From the NCBI RefSeq assembly GCF_023515955.1, contig NZ_CP097322.1, positions 4,202,501 to 4,266,500 on the forward strand: a DNA stretch of 64,000 nucleotides, read 5' to 3'. The translations under genes were made by a program, and so were the position numbers. The DNA is from Streptomyces sp. RerS4. GTDB lineage: Bacteria > Actinomycetota > Actinomycetes > Streptomycetales > Streptomycetaceae. The notes beneath the pieces were generated by a model. It worked only from the letters and a program-made list of their open reading frames with translations. It searched no databases and was not told where the DNA came from. Below are positions 29,967 to 40,418 of the stretch, in pieces; position 1 is the stretch's first letter; each line of letters starts with the position of its first letter.

Positions 29967-31905
29967 TGATGGCCTCCTTGAGAACCGTCGCGAGCTGCTC
30001 CGCCTTGAAGGGCATTCCGTTGACCTGGTGGTACGACTGGGCGTCGACCAGGTATTTCGCCCGGATCAGGGTCGCGAGCTGTCCGAGGTTCATCTCGGGC
30101 ACCACTACCTTGTCGTAACGCTTCAGGGCCTCCCCGAGATTCCTCGGGAACGGGTTCAGGTGGCGCAGGTGGGCCTGGGCGATCGGCAGCCCCGACCCGC
30201 GCAGCCGGCGGACGGCGGCGGTGATGGGGCCGTAGGTGGAGCCCCAGCCGATGACGAGCGTGCGGGCCCCGTCCGGGTCGTCGACCTCCAGGTCGGGCAC
30301 GGTGATGCCGTCGATCTTGGCCTGGCGGGTGCGGACCATGAGGTCGTGGTTGGCGGGGTCGTAGGAGATGTTGCCGGTGCCGTCCTGCTTCTCGATGCCG
30401 CCGATGCGGTGTTCGAGGCCGGGGGTGCCGGGGATCGCCCAAGGGCGGGCGAGGGTCTCGGGGTCGCGCTTGTAGGGCCAGAACACCTCGGTGCCGTCGG
30501 CCAGGGTGTGGTTCGGGTCCGTGGTGAACTGCACCGCGAGGTTCGGCAGGTCGTCCACGTCCGGGATCCGCCACGGCTCGGAACCGTTGGCGAGGTAGCC
30601 GTCGGAGAGCAGGAAGACGGGCGTGCGGTAGGTCAGGGCGATACGGGCCGCGTCGAGGACGGCGTCGAAGCAGTCCGCGGGGGTGCGGGGAGCCACGATC
30701 GGGACGGGTGCCTCGCCGTTGCGGCCGTACATGGCCTGGAGGAGGTCGGCCTGCTCGGTCTTGGTGGGCAGACCGGTGGACGGACCACCGCGCTGGATGT
30801 CCACGATCAGCAGCGGCAGCTCCAGGGACACCGCCAGGCCGATCGTCTCGGACTTCAGGGCCACGCCCGGCCCGGAGGTGGTGGTGACGCCGAGCGCGCC
30901 GCCGAAGGCGGCCCCGAGGGCCGCGCCGATGCCGGCGATCTCGTCCTCGGCCTGGAAGGTGCGTACGCCGAAGTTCTTGTGCTTCGACAGTTCGTGCAGG
31001 ATGTCCGAGGCCGGGGTGATCGGGTACGAGCCCAGGTACAGCGGCAGATCCGCCTGCCGGGCCGCCGCGATCAGGCCGTAGGACAGGGCCAGGTTCCCGG
31101 AGATGTTGCGGTAGGTACCGGTGGGGAAGGCGTGGGTGGCCGGGGCGACCTCGTAGGAGACGGCGAAGTCCTCGGTCGTCTCGCCGAAGTTCCAGCCGGC
31201 GCGGAAGGCGACGATGTTCGCCTCGGCGATGTCGGGCTTCTTCGCGAACTTCTGCCGCAGGAAGCTCTCCGTGCCCTCCGTCGGACGGTGGTACATCCAG
31301 CTCAGCAGGCCCAGCGCGAACATGTTCTTGCTGCGCTCGGCCTCCTTGCGGGTGAGCCCGAAATCCTTCAGCGCTTCGACCGTCAGAGTGGTCAGCGGGA
31401 CCGGATGCAGGTTGTAGGCGTCCAGCGAACCGTCTTCCAGGGGAGAGGTCTCGTACCCGACCTTCGCCATCGGCCGCTTGGTGAATTCGTCCGTGTTGAC
31501 GATGATCTCCGCGCCGCGCGGGACGTCGGCGATGTTGGCCTTCAGGGCCGCCGGGTTCATCGCGACCAGCACGTTCGGCGCGTCGCCGGGGGTGAGGATG
31601 TCGTGGTCGGCGAAGTGCAGCTGGAACGAGGACACGCCCGGCAGGGTCCCGGCGGGGGCGCGGATCTCGGCGGGGAAGTTCGGCAGCGTCGAAAGGTCGT
31701 TGCCGAAGGACGCCGTCTCCGAGGTGAAACGGTCACCCGTCAGCTGCATGCCGTCACCCGAGTCACCCGCGAAACGGATGATCACACGGTCCACGCGGCG
31801 GACTTCCTTGCCGGCACCGTCGGGTGCGGGCGCGGTGCGCTGCTCGCCGATGGACCCTCCGGCCCCATCGGCGTGCTCGGCCGGAGTACTGACCTGGCTG
31901 GTCAC
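29959..31905 (-). CDS. korA: 2-oxoacid:ferredoxin oxidoreductase, fused gamma-alpha subunit
   Basis: 648 residues. The N-terminal gamma domain (VIIRFAGDSGDGMQLTGDRF, about residues 40-220) is fused to the alpha/pyrimidine-binding domain (YPITPASDILHELSKH, TFQAEDEIAGIGAALGA, TTTSGPGVALKSETIGLA, DIQRGGPSTGLPTKTEQADL). The SGPG and QRGGPSTG motifs are class hallmarks for CoA-dependent 2-oxoacid oxidoreductases. ATG at 31905 with AAGGAGG upstream. First gene of the korAB operon and about 3.8 kb from the second nuo operon. Confidence 0.94.
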
Positions 31906-32116
31906 TGAACTGGACCTCCTTCGAGGCGCGGGCGTTCGTTCCCAAGGCCAACCCTACGTCCGCGAGGAGATTCGTCCCTGGGGTCGCCCGCATTCTGGAC
32001 CGCCTGTTTGAAAGTCCGAAAAGGCGGTCTGTCCGACAGACGTGGTGCTCTTCACGCTCTACGCGCTGTACACGCGATCTACACGGAAAGGCATTACCTG
32101 ACAGGGTGTCAGTCGA

Positions 32117-32788
32117 TCAAGACTTCAGATAGGTGAGAACCGCCAGTACGCGCCGGTGATCCCCGTCACTCGGGGACAGGCCCAGCTTCATGAAGATGTT
32201 GCTGACGTGCTTCTCCACCGCCCCGTCACTGACCACGAGCTGCTTGGCCACCGCCGAATTCGTCCGGCCCTCCGCCATCAGGCCGAGCACCTCGCGCTCG
32301 CGCGGGGTCAGACCGGCCAGGACGTCCTGCTTTCGGCTGCGTCCGAGCAGCTGGGCCACGACCTCCGGGTCCAGCGCCGTACCGCCCCGCGCGACGCGCA
32401 CGACGGCGTCGAGGAACTCCCTGACGTCGGCCACCCGGTCCTTGAGCAGGTACCCCACGCCCGTGGTGGAACCGGCCAGCAATTCGGTGGCGTACTGCTC
32501 CTCCACGTACTGCGACAGCACGAGCACCCCTATGCCGGGGTACTCGCGCCGCAGCCGCACGGCCGCCCGTACGCCCTCGTCGGTGTGCGTCGGGGGCATC
32601 CGTACGTCGGCCACCACCACGTCGGGCAGCAGGTCCTCCGCCGCCAGGTCCGCCACCGTCTTGATCAGGGCTTCCGCGTCCCCGACGCCCGCCACGACGT
32701 CATGCCCCCGGTCGGTCAGCAGCCGGGTCAGGCCCTCACGGAGCAGCACTGAATCCTCGGCGATGACCACCCGCACCCTGTCTTCCAC
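32117..32788 (-). CDS. NarL/LuxR-type two-component response regulator
   Basis: 223 residues. Receiver domain with AEDS acidic pocket (Asp12), phospho-acceptor Asp61 in VVVADVRMPP, and the conserved Lys in LLKDRV. The C-terminal LuxR helix-turn-helix is LTPREREVLGLMAEGRTNSAVAKQLVVSDGAVEKHVSNIFMKLGL. It lies downstream of two histidine kinases on the same strand and is their likely partner. ATG at 32788. Confidence 0.94.
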   Translation of the reverse strand: MEDRVRVVIAEDSVLLREGLTRLLTDRGHDVVAGVGDAEALIKTVADLAAEDLLPDVVVADVRMPPTHTDEGVRAAVRLRREYPGIGVLVLSQYVEEQYATELLAGSTTGVGYLLKDRVADVREFLDAVVRVARGGTALDPEVVAQLLGRSRKQDVLAGLTPREREVLGLMAEGRTNSAVAKQLVVSDGAVEKHVSNIFMKLGLSPSDGDHRRVLAVLTYLKS

Positions 32789-32927
32789 GTTTCAGCAGCT
32801 CCCACGTCCAACTCGTCGTGCGCGACCCGCCTGTCGGCAGCGGGGCGTACCTGGCAGAGCCAAGCATCCCAGCTCGACGGCCGGTGCAGGCGCGGTCGGA
32901 GCAAGAAACGGGCCGATCACGTGGGGG

Positions 32928-34247
32928 TCAGTCGCGCCAGGGCAGTTCCGCCGTGACCGTGGTGCCCGAGCCGGTCGGGGAGTCCACGAGCAGGACGCCG
33001 TCCACCGCGCCCAGCCGCTCCGTCAATCCCGCCAGACCCGTACCGCCGGACGGGTCGGCCCCGCCCCGGCCGTCGTCGGCGACCTGGATCAGCAGCCGCG
33101 TACCGGAACGCCACACATCGACGCTCGCCGTACGGGCCCGCGCGTGCTTGCTGACGTTCTGGAGCAGTTCCGAGACGGTGAAGTACGCGATCCCCTCGAT
33201 CGCGGCCGCCGGCCGCGCCGGCAGGTCCACCGAGACCTTCACCGGAACGGCGCACCGCGAGGCCACCGAGGACAGGGCCGCGTCCAGCCCCCGGTCGGTG
33301 AGCACCGCCGGATGGATGCCGCGCGCCAGGTCCCGCAGCTCGCGCAGGGCGAGCTTCACCTCGCCGTGCGCCTCCTCCACCATCCGGGACGCGGCCTGCG
33401 GGTCCTCGCTCAGCTTCTCCTTCGCCAGACCCAGGTCCATGGCCAGCGCAACCAGCCGGGCCTGGGCCCCGTCGTGCAGGTCCCGCTCGATGCGCCGCAG
33501 GTCGGCGGCGGCGGTGTCCACGACCACGCCCCGGTCGGACTCCAGCTCGCTGACGCGGCTGTCCAGCCGGGACGGCCCGAGCAGCCCGGCCACCAGCAGC
33601 CGGTCGACGCCGACCATCGCCCGGATCACCCAGGGGGTGAGGAGGGTGAGGCCGAGTCCGACGAGGAAGGCGAGCGCGACGCCCAGGGGCGCGTCCAGGT
33701 AGAAGGAATAGTCGCCGTTCTGGAAGACCTGGAGCCCCGGCTGATCGGTGAAGACGGGGAAGACCCAGAAGTACAGCGGGTACAGCAGGCTCGCCCAGCC
33801 GGTGGACCACAGCGTCAGGGCCAGGCTGAACGTGAACACCGCCCACGGGAAGTGGATCACCGAGTACAGCACGTGCCGCCAGGCGCTGCCGCTCCCCAGC
33901 AGTGCCCCCATCGCGGCCGGCGCCCCGGCCTTCCCGGCCCGGATCGGCGCCGGGTCCGCCACCGGCGCCCGCAGCAGGCCCCGTACGCGGGCCCGCTCCA
34001 CGTGCCCGAAGCCCCGGCACATCGCCAGTACGCCTGCCAGTACCGGCACGCCGACGAAGGTGATCAGCAGCCCCGCGCCCAGGCTCACGCCGGTGATCGC
34101 GAGGGTGAAGTACAGGCAGCTCAGCGGCAGCCCGATCAGCAGGTACCCGAACTCCCGCCAGGTCCGCGCCGCCACGGGTGCCCGCAGCACCGCCGCGATC
34201 CCGTTGCCGCCAGGCCCCTTGCCGCCAGTCCCCTTGCCGTCAGCCAT
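32928..34247 (-). CDS. Sensor histidine kinase, copy 1 (HisKA_3 type)
   Basis: 439 residues from ATG 34247. Residues about 30-225 contain a DUF-type sensor with four or more membrane helices; then [20 protein letters not shown] with the phospho-accepting His258; ATPase N box [12 protein letters not shown] and G box DDGRGGADPSGGTGLAGLTERL. The C-terminal catalytic half is almost identical to copy 2 at 34389-35549. The two plus the response regulator form one unit (35549 to 32117). Possible starts further upstream (to 34370) lack a ribosome site. Confidence 0.92.
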   Translation of the reverse strand: MADGKGTGGKGPGGNGIAAVLRAPVAARTWREFGYLLIGLPLSCLYFTLAITGVSLGAGLLITFVGVPVLAGVLAMCRGFGHVERARVRGLLRAPVADPAPIRAGKAGAPAAMGALLGSGSAWRHVLYSVIHFPWAVFTFSLALTLWSTGWASLLYPLYFWVFPVFTDQPGLQVFQNGDYSFYLDAPLGVALAFLVGLGLTLLTPWVIRAMVGVDRLLVAGLLGPSRLDSRVSELESDRGVVVDTAAADLRRIERDLHDGAQARLVALAMDLGLAKEKLSEDPQAASRMVEEAHGEVKLALRELRDLARGIHPAVLTDRGLDAALSSVASRCAVPVKVSVDLPARPAAAIEGIAYFTVSELLQNVSKHARARTASVDVWRSGTRLLIQVADDGRGGADPSGGTGLAGLTERLGAVDGVLLVDSPTGSGTTVTAELPWRD

Positions 34248-34356
34248 GATCCCGACCCGCCCTCTTCCCGTCCGCTCCCGCGTGCCCGTCCTTACCGCTC
34301 CACCCTGCCGCCCGGCCCTACGCCGCCACCATGCGGCGGGTCGGTCTCCGCCGGCG

Positions 34357-34368
34357 GGGGTTAACCCC
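34357..34368. promoter_or_regulatory. GGGGTTAACCCC palindrome upstream of kinase copy 1
   Basis: Perfect 12-bp palindrome inside the longer string GGGGGTTAACCCCACCCC. A near-copy stands at 35611-35622 before kinase copy 2. Shared placement suggests a common operator, perhaps for the response regulator. Confidence 0.5.
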
Positions 34369-34388
34369 ACCCCCGCGGGGCCGGCCGT

Positions 34389-35549
34389 CTACGTCCGGTC
34401 CCGCCACGGCAGCTCCGCCGACACCACCGTCCCCGCGCCCCGCGGCGAATCCACCACGAACACCCCGTCCACCGCCCGCAGCCGCTCCGCCAGCCCCGCC
34501 ATCCCCGTACCGCCGGACATCCGGGCCCCGCCCCGGCCGTCGTCCGCGACCCGCAGCAGCAGCCGACGGTCCGACCGCCACACCTCGACCGTCGCGCTCC
34601 GCGCGCCCGCGTGCTTGCTGACGTTCTGCAGCAGCTCCGAGACCACGAAGTACGCGATCCCCTCGATCGCCTCCGCCGGCCGCGCCGGCAGGTCCACCGC
34701 CACCTTCACCGGCACCAGGCACCGCGACGCCACCGACGACAAGGCCGCGTCCAGTCCCCGGTCGGTGAGCACCGCCGGATGGATGCCGCGCGCGAGGTCC
34801 CGTAGTTCCCGCAGGGCGAGCTTCACCTCGCCGTGCGCCTCGTCGACCATGGCCGCCGCCCCCTCCGGGTCCTCCAGGAGCTTCTCCTTCGCCAGCCCCA
34901 GCCCCATCGCGAGCGCCACCAGCCGGGCCTGGGCCCCGTCGTGCAGGTCCCGTTCGATGCGCCGCAGGTCCGCCGCCGCCGTGTCCACGACGACCCCGCG
35001 CCCCGACTCCAGTTCCGCGATCCGCCGCTCCAGCTCGTCGGAGGGGGACAGCAGCCCCCGCGCCATCGCCCGGTCGACGTTCGCGAGCCCGCGCACCACG
35101 TAGGGCAGGACGGGCCACAGCACGAACAGGCCCGTCAACGTGACGGTGAAGGTCAGCACCCCCCAGGGCAGCCGGATCACCTGGTAGAGCACCGACCGCC
35201 AGGCCACCGGATCCTTCAGGGCCCCCCACAGCCAGGCGAAGAACCCGCCCGCCCGCCCCGGGCGGGGCAGCGGCGACGGCTCGACCACCCGCAGGCCCAG
35301 CAGCCCCCGTGCCCGCGCCCGCGCGAGCCGCCCGAGCTGCCGCGACCCCCACAGACCGCAGGCGAGCAGCGGCAAACCGATCACGGTCACGGACAGGCCG
35401 CCGGCGGTCGCCAGCATGAAAATGGTGTAAACAAAACCGATCAGCGCCTCCGGCAGATTGCTCAGCAGGTACGCGATCTCCTTCCACGTGGCCCGGTCGA
35501 AGACGGGTCGTACGGGAGGAGGGGCGTCGGCTTGATCGTTCACGGTCAT
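34389..35549 (-). CDS. Sensor histidine kinase, copy 2 (HisKA_3 type)
   Basis: 386 residues from ATG 35549. Shorter membrane sensor region than copy 1 but the same plan: [22 protein letters not shown], hydrophobic helices, [20 protein letters not shown] with His203, [16 protein letters not shown], and [22 protein letters not shown]. From about residue 185 to the end it is closely similar to copy 1, while the sensor halves differ much more. This suggests duplication with sensor divergence, or gene conversion of the catalytic half. It may sense a different signal but feed the same regulator. Confidence 0.92.
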   Translation of the reverse strand: MTVNDQADAPPPVRPVFDRATWKEIAYLLSNLPEALIGFVYTIFMLATAGGLSVTVIGLPLLACGLWGSRQLGRLARARARGLLGLRVVEPSPLPRPGRAGGFFAWLWGALKDPVAWRSVLYQVIRLPWGVLTFTVTLTGLFVLWPVLPYVVRGLANVDRAMARGLLSPSDELERRIAELESGRGVVVDTAAADLRRIERDLHDGAQARLVALAMGLGLAKEKLLEDPEGAAAMVDEAHGEVKLALRELRDLARGIHPAVLTDRGLDAALSSVASRCLVPVKVAVDLPARPAEAIEGIAYFVVSELLQNVSKHAGARSATVEVWRSDRRLLLRVADDGRGGARMSGGTGMAGLAERLRAVDGVFVVDSPRGAGTVVSAELPWRDRT

Positions 35550-35610
35550 GCGGCCCAGCCTGCCAATTCCGCCCGGCCGATGCCATGGGGCGGGCAGGCG
35601 CCAGTGAACG

Positions 35611-35622
35611 GGGGATAACCCC
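35611..35622. promoter_or_regulatory. GGGGATAACCCC near-palindrome upstream of kinase copy 2 and nuoA2
   Basis: One-base variant of the 34357 palindrome, again followed by ACCCC. It lies 62 bp upstream of kinase copy 2 and about 100 bp upstream of the divergent nuoA2, so it could also touch control of the second nuo operon. Confidence 0.45.
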
Positions 35623-35717
35623 ACCCCGTGCGGACCAGGCCCTAGACTCCCGTCCGTACCGGATCAACCAAACGATCGACCCGATCGTCGACAGTGGCCG
35701 AGGAGCGAGGAGCGGAC

Positions 35718-36125
35718 GTGCCCGACCCAACGGTATCGACCGTGACCATCATCGCCGCGGACTACTTCCGGAGTTATTCGGTCGTCGGCCTGCTCGCCGT
35801 GCTCGGCGTGCTCTTCGTCGCCGTGGCCTTCGGCGCCGGCCGCCTGCTGCGGCCCGTGGTGCCGACCCCGGAGAAGCTGCTGACGTACGAATGCGGCGTG
35901 GATCCCGTGGGCGAGGGCTGGGCGCACACCCAGGTCCGCTACTACGTCTACGCCTTCCTCTACGTCATCTTCGCCGTCGACTCGATCTTCCTCTTCCCGT
36001 GGGCGACGGTGTTCGCCGCCGCCGGTTACGGCGCCACGACCCTCGTGGAGATGTTCGTCTTCCTGGGGTTCCTGGCCGTCGGCCTGCTCTACGCGTACAA
36101 GAAGGGCGTCCTCGAATGGACGTGA
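35718..36125 (+). CDS. nuoA: NADH-quinone oxidoreductase subunit A, second cluster
   Basis: 135 residues with three membrane helices, normal NuoA plan: [34 protein letters not shown] loop with the conserved Cys, then [23 protein letters not shown] and [21 protein letters not shown] 35718 is chosen because GAGGAG lies 7-8 nt upstream; an in-frame GTG 35694 is less likely. First gene of the second nuo operon; its 3' end overlaps nuoB2 by 10 bp. Confidence 0.93.
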   Translation: MPDPTVSTVTIIAADYFRSYSVVGLLAVLGVLFVAVAFGAGRLLRPVVPTPEKLLTYECGVDPVGEGWAHTQVRYYVYAFLYVIFAVDSIFLFPWATVFAAAGYGATTLVEMFVFLGFLAVGLLYAYKKGVLEWT

Positions 36126-36748
36126 CACCGCAGGTGGGTGGGGGTGCGCAGTCCGCCGCGCAGCCCGCGCCCGAGCCCGTGCTCCTCCCGGAGCCCAAGC
36201 GGCTGGGAGTGCTCTCCCGGCTCGCCCCGGAGCCGATGAAGGTGGTCCTGAACTGGGGCCGCCGCTACAGCCTGTGGGTCTTCAACTTCGGTCTCGCCTG
36301 CTGCGCGATCGAGTTCATCGCCGCCTCCATGGCCCGCCACGACTTCATCCGCCTCGGCGTGATCCCGTTCGCGCCCGGCCCCCGTCAGGCCGACCTGATG
36401 ATCGTCTCGGGCACGGTGACGGACAAGATGGCCCCGGCCGTCAAGCGGCTCTACGAGCAGATGCCCGAGCCGAAGTACGTGATCTCCTTCGGCGCCTGCT
36501 CCAACTGCGGCGGCCCGTACTGGGACTCGTACTCGGTCACCAAGGGCGTCGACCAGATCATCCCGGTGGACGTCTACGTGCCCGGCTGCCCGCCGCGCCC
36601 CGAGGCGCTCCTCCAGGGAATCCTCAAGCTGCAGGAGAAGATCGCTCGAGAGTCGCTCGCGGAACGGTACGCGGCCACGCCCTCCGTTTCCCAGCTCACC
36701 AGCGGCCTCGTCGCGCCCCCGACCACCCTCCCGGGAGCCGACGCGTGA
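36116..36748 (+). CDS. nuoB: NADH-quinone oxidoreductase subunit B, second cluster
   Basis: 210 residues. All four ligands of terminal cluster N2 are visible: the adjacent pair in [10 protein letters not shown], one in [11 protein letters not shown] and one in [11 protein letters not shown]. The subunit should therefore be redox-active. It has a Pro/Ala-rich N-terminal extension of about 25 residues and a 40-residue C-terminal extension. ATG start inside the end of nuoA2; the stop overlaps nuoC2 by 4 bp. Confidence 0.95.
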   Translation: MDVTPQVGGGAQSAAQPAPEPVLLPEPKRLGVLSRLAPEPMKVVLNWGRRYSLWVFNFGLACCAIEFIAASMARHDFIRLGVIPFAPGPRQADLMIVSGTVTDKMAPAVKRLYEQMPEPKYVISFGACSNCGGPYWDSYSVTKGVDQIIPVDVYVPGCPPRPEALLQGILKLQEKIARESLAERYAATPSVSQLTSGLVAPPTTLPGADA

Positions 36749-37815
36749 ACCTCTACGACTCCCTCCCCGACGCCGCCCCGACGCTCTTCGGCGAAGAGGC
36801 CGTCGGCAGCTTCGCGTACGACGTCCTGACGGTCGACGTACCCGTCGGCTCCTGGATCTCCGCGCTGGAGATCGCCCGCGACAAGCTGGGCTGCACCTAC
36901 TTCGACTGGCTGAGCGCCGTGGACGAGCCGGGCACCGGCTTCCGGATCTGCGCGCACGTCGTCGCCCTGGAGAACCGGCGCGTACGCCGCCTGCTGCTGC
37001 GCACCACCGTGCCGCACGCGGCGCCCTCCCTGCCGTCCGCCGTCGCCGTGTACGCGGGGGCCGAATGGCACGAGCGGGAGACCTTCGAGATGTTCGGGGT
37101 GACCTTCACCGACCACCCGCACCTCGTCCACCTGCTGCTCCCCGAGAACTTCGAGGGCCACCCGCTGCGCAAGGACTTCGTCCTCGCGGCCCGCGTCGCC
37201 AAGGCCTGGCCGGGCGCCAAGGAGCCGGGGGAGGCGCACGACCCCGACGCTCCGAAGCGCCGCCAGATGCTCCCGCCCGGCGTGCCCGACCCGAACGACT
37301 GGGGCCCGCTCAAGGGCCAGCTCCCGCCCGCCCCCGCCCGCCCGGCCCGCGCCCCGCGCGCCGGGGCGGCGGCGGCGCGCGGCGCGCGGCGGGCGAACGC
37401 CCGGCCCGACGCCCCCGCCCGGCCCCGGCCGGCGAAGCGGGGCCGAGGGCGAAGCCCCGGCGCGTCCGGTGCGGCGCAGCCGCTCGGTGGCGGAGGGCTC
37501 GGCGAGCCAGGCCGCCGCTGCGGCCCCGGAGGCGGGCGGCGGCGCGGACGAAGCCCGGCGCGTCCGGTGCGGCGCAGCCGCTCGGCTTCCGAAGGCTCGG
37601 CGAGCCAGGCGGCTCCGGCCGCGCCGGCCGCCGAGCCGGAGGCACCCGCGCCCGCGCCCCGGACCGCTCCGCGTAGCTCCGACGCGCCCTGGCACGACCC
37701 GAAGCCCGCCTTCGAGGAGTCCCCGGCCACACCGCCGGAGGCGAAGCCGGAGCCGAAGAGCGTCCCCAAGACCGACCCCCCATCCGAACCCGACACCACC
37801 GGAGGCGACGCGTGA
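36745..37815 (+). CDS. nuoC: NADH-quinone oxidoreductase subunit C, second cluster, with repetitive C-terminal tail
   Basis: 356 residues. The first roughly 195 are a normal NuoC (30-kDa subunit) domain: [53 protein letters not shown]. After [17 protein letters not shown] comes a tail of about 160 residues made of Ala, Pro, Arg, Gly and Ser, encoded by GC-rich DNA with a 62-63-bp direct repeat. Peptides like RRSRSxxEGSASQA appear in two different frames, which hints at compensating indels, so the exact tail sequence is uncertain. A NuoD gene or fused NuoD domain, expected here, is absent; nuoH2 follows with a 4-bp overlap. Confidence 0.85.
   Translation: MNLYDSLPDAAPTLFGEEAVGSFAYDVLTVDVPVGSWISALEIARDKLGCTYFDWLSAVDEPGTGFRICAHVVALENRRVRRLLLRTTVPHAAPSLPSAVAVYAGAEWHERETFEMFGVTFTDHPHLVHLLLPENFEGHPLRKDFVLAARVAKAWPGAKEPGEAHDPDAPKRRQMLPPGVPDPNDWGPLKGQLPPAPARPARAPRAGAAAARGARRANARPDAPARPRPAKRGRGRSPGASGAAQPLGGGGLGEPGRRCGPGGGRRRGRSPARPVRRSRSASEGSASQAAPAAPAAEPEAPAPAPRTAPRSSDAPWHDPKPAFEESPATPPEAKPEPKSVPKTDPPSEPDTTGGDA
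37450..37610 (+). repeat. Imperfect 62-63-bp direct repeat inside nuoC2
   Basis: Copies at 37450-37512 and 37549-37610, 99 bp apart, differ by a handful of bases and by one C (CCCC versus CCC after GAAG). The odd length difference changes frame between copies. Confidence 0.85.
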
Positions 37816-38780
37816 ACGACGTCCTCGACGTCGCCCTGCGACTGATCGTCGTCTTCGCCGTCTTCCTCGTGTTCCCGCTCGTCGTCGGGCAGACCGAACA
37901 CAAGGTGATGGCGCACATGCAGGGCCGCCTCGGCCCCATGTACGCGGGCGGCTTCCACGGCTGGGCGCAGCTCGTCGCCGACGGCGTGAAGTTCGCGCAG
38001 AAGGAGGACATCGTCCCGGCCCAGGCCGACCGGCGGATCTTCCAGCTCGCGCCCGCCGTCGCGCTGCTGCCGTACCTCCTCGTCCTCCTCGCCATCCCCC
38101 TCGGTCCGGGCGAGGGCGCCGTCGGCCAGATCATCGACGCCGGCGTCTTCTTCGCGCTCGCCGTCATGGGCGTCGGCGTCCTCGGCAGCCTCATGGGCGG
38201 CTGGGCCTCGGCCAACAAGTTCTCCCTGCTCGGTGGTCTGCGTACGGCCGCCCAGCTGCTCGCCTACGAGCTGCCGATGCTGCTCGCCGCCGCCTCCGTG
38301 GCGATGGCCGCCGGGACGGTGTCGCTGCCCGGCATCGTCGAGGCGTTCGAGTGGTGGTGGCTGCCCTGGCAGATCGTCGGCGCGCTGGTCTTCTTCACCG
38401 CCGGCCTCGCCGAGCTCCAGCGGCCCCCGTTCGACATGCCCGTCGCCGACTCCGAGATCATCTTCGGCGCCTACACCGAGTACACCGGCCTGCGTTTCGC
38501 GCTGTTCCTGCTCGCCGAGTACGCGGGCATCGTCGTCCTGTGCGCCCTGACCACCGTCCTGTTCCTCGGCGGCTGGCAGGGTCCCTTCGGCGGTGAGGAC
38601 CTCGCCTGGGTCTGGACCCTGCTGAAGATCGCGGTCCTGGCCTTCGTCGTCATCTGGCTGCGCGTGAGCTACCCGCGCCTGCGCGAGGACCAGCTCCAGA
38701 AGCTCGCCTGGACCGCACTCATCCCCCTCGCGCTCGCCCAGATCGCGCTGACCGGCATCGTGAAGGTAGCGATCCAGTAA
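37812..38780 (+). CDS. nuoH: NADH-quinone oxidoreductase subunit H, second cluster
   Basis: 322 residues without the long hydrophilic tail of the first-operon NuoH. Seen: [49 protein letters not shown] and the quinone-loop stretch [23 protein letters not shown]. Membrane helices fill the rest. GTG start in a GTGA overlap with nuoC2; the stop overlaps nuoI2 by one base. Confidence 0.95.
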   Translation: MNDVLDVALRLIVVFAVFLVFPLVVGQTEHKVMAHMQGRLGPMYAGGFHGWAQLVADGVKFAQKEDIVPAQADRRIFQLAPAVALLPYLLVLLAIPLGPGEGAVGQIIDAGVFFALAVMGVGVLGSLMGGWASANKFSLLGGLRTAAQLLAYELPMLLAAASVAMAAGTVSLPGIVEAFEWWWLPWQIVGALVFFTAGLAELQRPPFDMPVADSEIIFGAYTEYTGLRFALFLLAEYAGIVVLCALTTVLFLGGWQGPFGGEDLAWVWTLLKIAVLAFVVIWLRVSYPRLREDQLQKLAWTALIPLALAQIALTGIVKVAIQ

Positions 38781-39424
38781 TGCCCAACCCGTCACGCGAC
38801 CACAGCCCCTCATCGACGCCCTCCGGGCGGCGCGCTGGATTCCCCGGCTCTGGCCTCGCCAAGGGCCTCGCCGTCACCCTGCGCACCATGACCAAGCGCG
38901 CGCACACCGCCCAGTACCCCGACGTGCAGCCCGAGCTCCCGCCCCGCAGTCGCGGGGTCATCGGCCTGTTCGAGGAGAACTGCACGGTCTGCATGCTGTG
39001 CGCCCGCGAGTGCCCCGACTGGTGCATCTACATCGACTCCCACAAGGAGACGGTGCCCGCCGCCACCCCGGGCGGTCGCGAGCGCAGCCGCAACGTGCTC
39101 GACCGGTTCGCCATCGACTTCTCGCTCTGCATGTACTGCGGCATCTGCATCGAGGTGTGCCCCTTCGACGCCCTCTTCTGGTCGCCGGAGTTCGAGTACG
39201 CGGAGACCGACATCCACGAGCTGACCCACGAGCGCGACAAGCTGCGCGAGTGGATGTGGACCGTGCCGGCCCCGCCCGCCCTCGACCCGGCCGCCGAGGA
39301 GCCCAAGGAGATCGCCGCCGCCCGCAAGGCCGTGGAGAAGGCGGAAGCCGCCGCGGCCGCGGAAGCCGCCGCCGCCGAAGCCGCCGCCACCCAGCCGCCG
39401 ACCACCCCGGAGGCAGACGCGTGA
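38780..39424 (+). CDS. nuoI: NADH-quinone oxidoreductase subunit I, second cluster
   Basis: 214 residues. Both 4Fe-4S motifs are intact: [12 protein letters not shown] and [12 protein letters not shown]. The N-terminal 35 residues are a Ser/Pro/Gly extension not seen in the first NuoI; the C-terminal 50 residues are an Ala/Glu-rich coil. With NuoB2 it provides a complete N6a-N6b-N2 wire. In ferredoxin-using complex I relatives (cyanobacterial/chloroplast NDH) the homologous NdhI is at the ferredoxin entry site. Confidence 0.94.
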   Translation: MPNPSRDHSPSSTPSGRRAGFPGSGLAKGLAVTLRTMTKRAHTAQYPDVQPELPPRSRGVIGLFEENCTVCMLCARECPDWCIYIDSHKETVPAATPGGRERSRNVLDRFAIDFSLCMYCGICIEVCPFDALFWSPEFEYAETDIHELTHERDKLREWMWTVPAPPALDPAAEEPKEIAAARKAVEKAEAAAAAEAAAAEAAATQPPTTPEADA

Positions 39425-40047
39425 CCCCCGCCGCCCCTCTCGCCGCGGCCGCAGGCCAAGGGTTCCTCTCCCCGACCGGCGTCGAGATCGCGTTCCTCCT
39501 CGTCGGCCTCGCCACCCTCGGCGCGGCCGTCATCACCGTCACCACCAAGCAGCTCGTGCACGCCGCCCTGTGGCTGGTCGTCGCGCTCGGCGGGATCGCC
39601 GTCGAGTACCTGCTGCTGACCGCCGAGTTCATCGCCTGGGTGCAGGTCCTGATCTACCTCGGCTCCGTGGTCGTCCTGCTCCTGTTCGGCCTGATGCTGA
39701 CCAAGGCCCCCATCGGCCGCTCCCCGGACGCCGACTCCGGCAACCGGTGGGTGGCCCTCGGCGTGGCCGGCGTCGCTGGCGTGGCCCTCGTCTGGGTCGT
39801 CGTCGACGCCTTCCGCACCACCTGGATCGACCTCGACGGGCCGGTCCAGGGCTCCACCAAGGTCTCCGGCGAGATCCTGTTCCAGCACTGGGTGCTGCCC
39901 TTCGAGGCGCTGTCCGTGCTGCTCCTCGCGGCCCTGATCGGCGCCATCGTGCTCTCCCGCAGGAACACCCCGGCCGAGGACGCCGCCGACGCCGCCGACG
40001 CCGAAGCGGCGCAGGGCCGTACGGGTTACCTGAAGGGGCCGCGCTGA
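39421..40047 (+). CDS. nuoJ: NADH-quinone oxidoreductase subunit J, second cluster
   Basis: 208 residues, five membrane helices: [58 protein letters not shown] (the ND6-type helix). GTG start in a 4-bp overlap with nuoI2. It has only a short C-terminal tail, unlike the first-operon NuoJ. Confidence 0.94.
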   Translation: MTPAAPLAAAAGQGFLSPTGVEIAFLLVGLATLGAAVITVTTKQLVHAALWLVVALGGIAVEYLLLTAEFIAWVQVLIYLGSVVVLLLFGLMLTKAPIGRSPDADSGNRWVALGVAGVAGVALVWVVVDAFRTTWIDLDGPVQGSTKVSGEILFQHWVLPFEALSVLLLAALIGAIVLSRRNTPAEDAADAADAEAAQGRTGYLKGPR

Positions 40048-40418
40048 TGCACCTCGCCTACCCCGCCGTCCTGGCGGCCCTGCTCTTCACCACCGGCCTC
40101 TACGGGGTCCTGGCCCGCCGCAACGCCATCCTGGTCCTGATGTCCGTCGAGCTGATGCTCAACGCCGTCAACCTCAACCTGGTGGCCTTCGACGTCTGGC
40201 TGCGCGACACCCTGCACGCCGGCCAGGCCCTCACCCTCTTCACCATCGCCATCGCCGCCGCCGAGATCGGCATCGGCCTCGCGATCGTGCTCATGGTGTA
40301 CCGCAACCGGGGCACCTCGGACGTCGACCGTCTGCGCGACACCGCCGAGGGCCACGAGACCGTCCCCGGTGAGAGCACTCCCGATCAGACCACTGGCCGG
40401 CCGGAGGTCGCCGCGTGA
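40047..40418 (+). CDS. nuoK: NADH-quinone oxidoreductase subunit K, second cluster
   Basis: 123 residues; the first 95 are a normal NuoK with [22 protein letters not shown] and [16 protein letters not shown], both conserved buried Glu present. The last 25 residues are a polar extension ([16 protein letters not shown]). ATG shares its first base with the nuoJ2 stop. Confidence 0.95.
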   Translation: MHLAYPAVLAALLFTTGLYGVLARRNAILVLMSVELMLNAVNLNLVAFDVWLRDTLHAGQALTLFTIAIAAAEIGIGLAIVLMVYRNRGTSDVDRLRDTAEGHETVPGESTPDQTTGRPEVAA

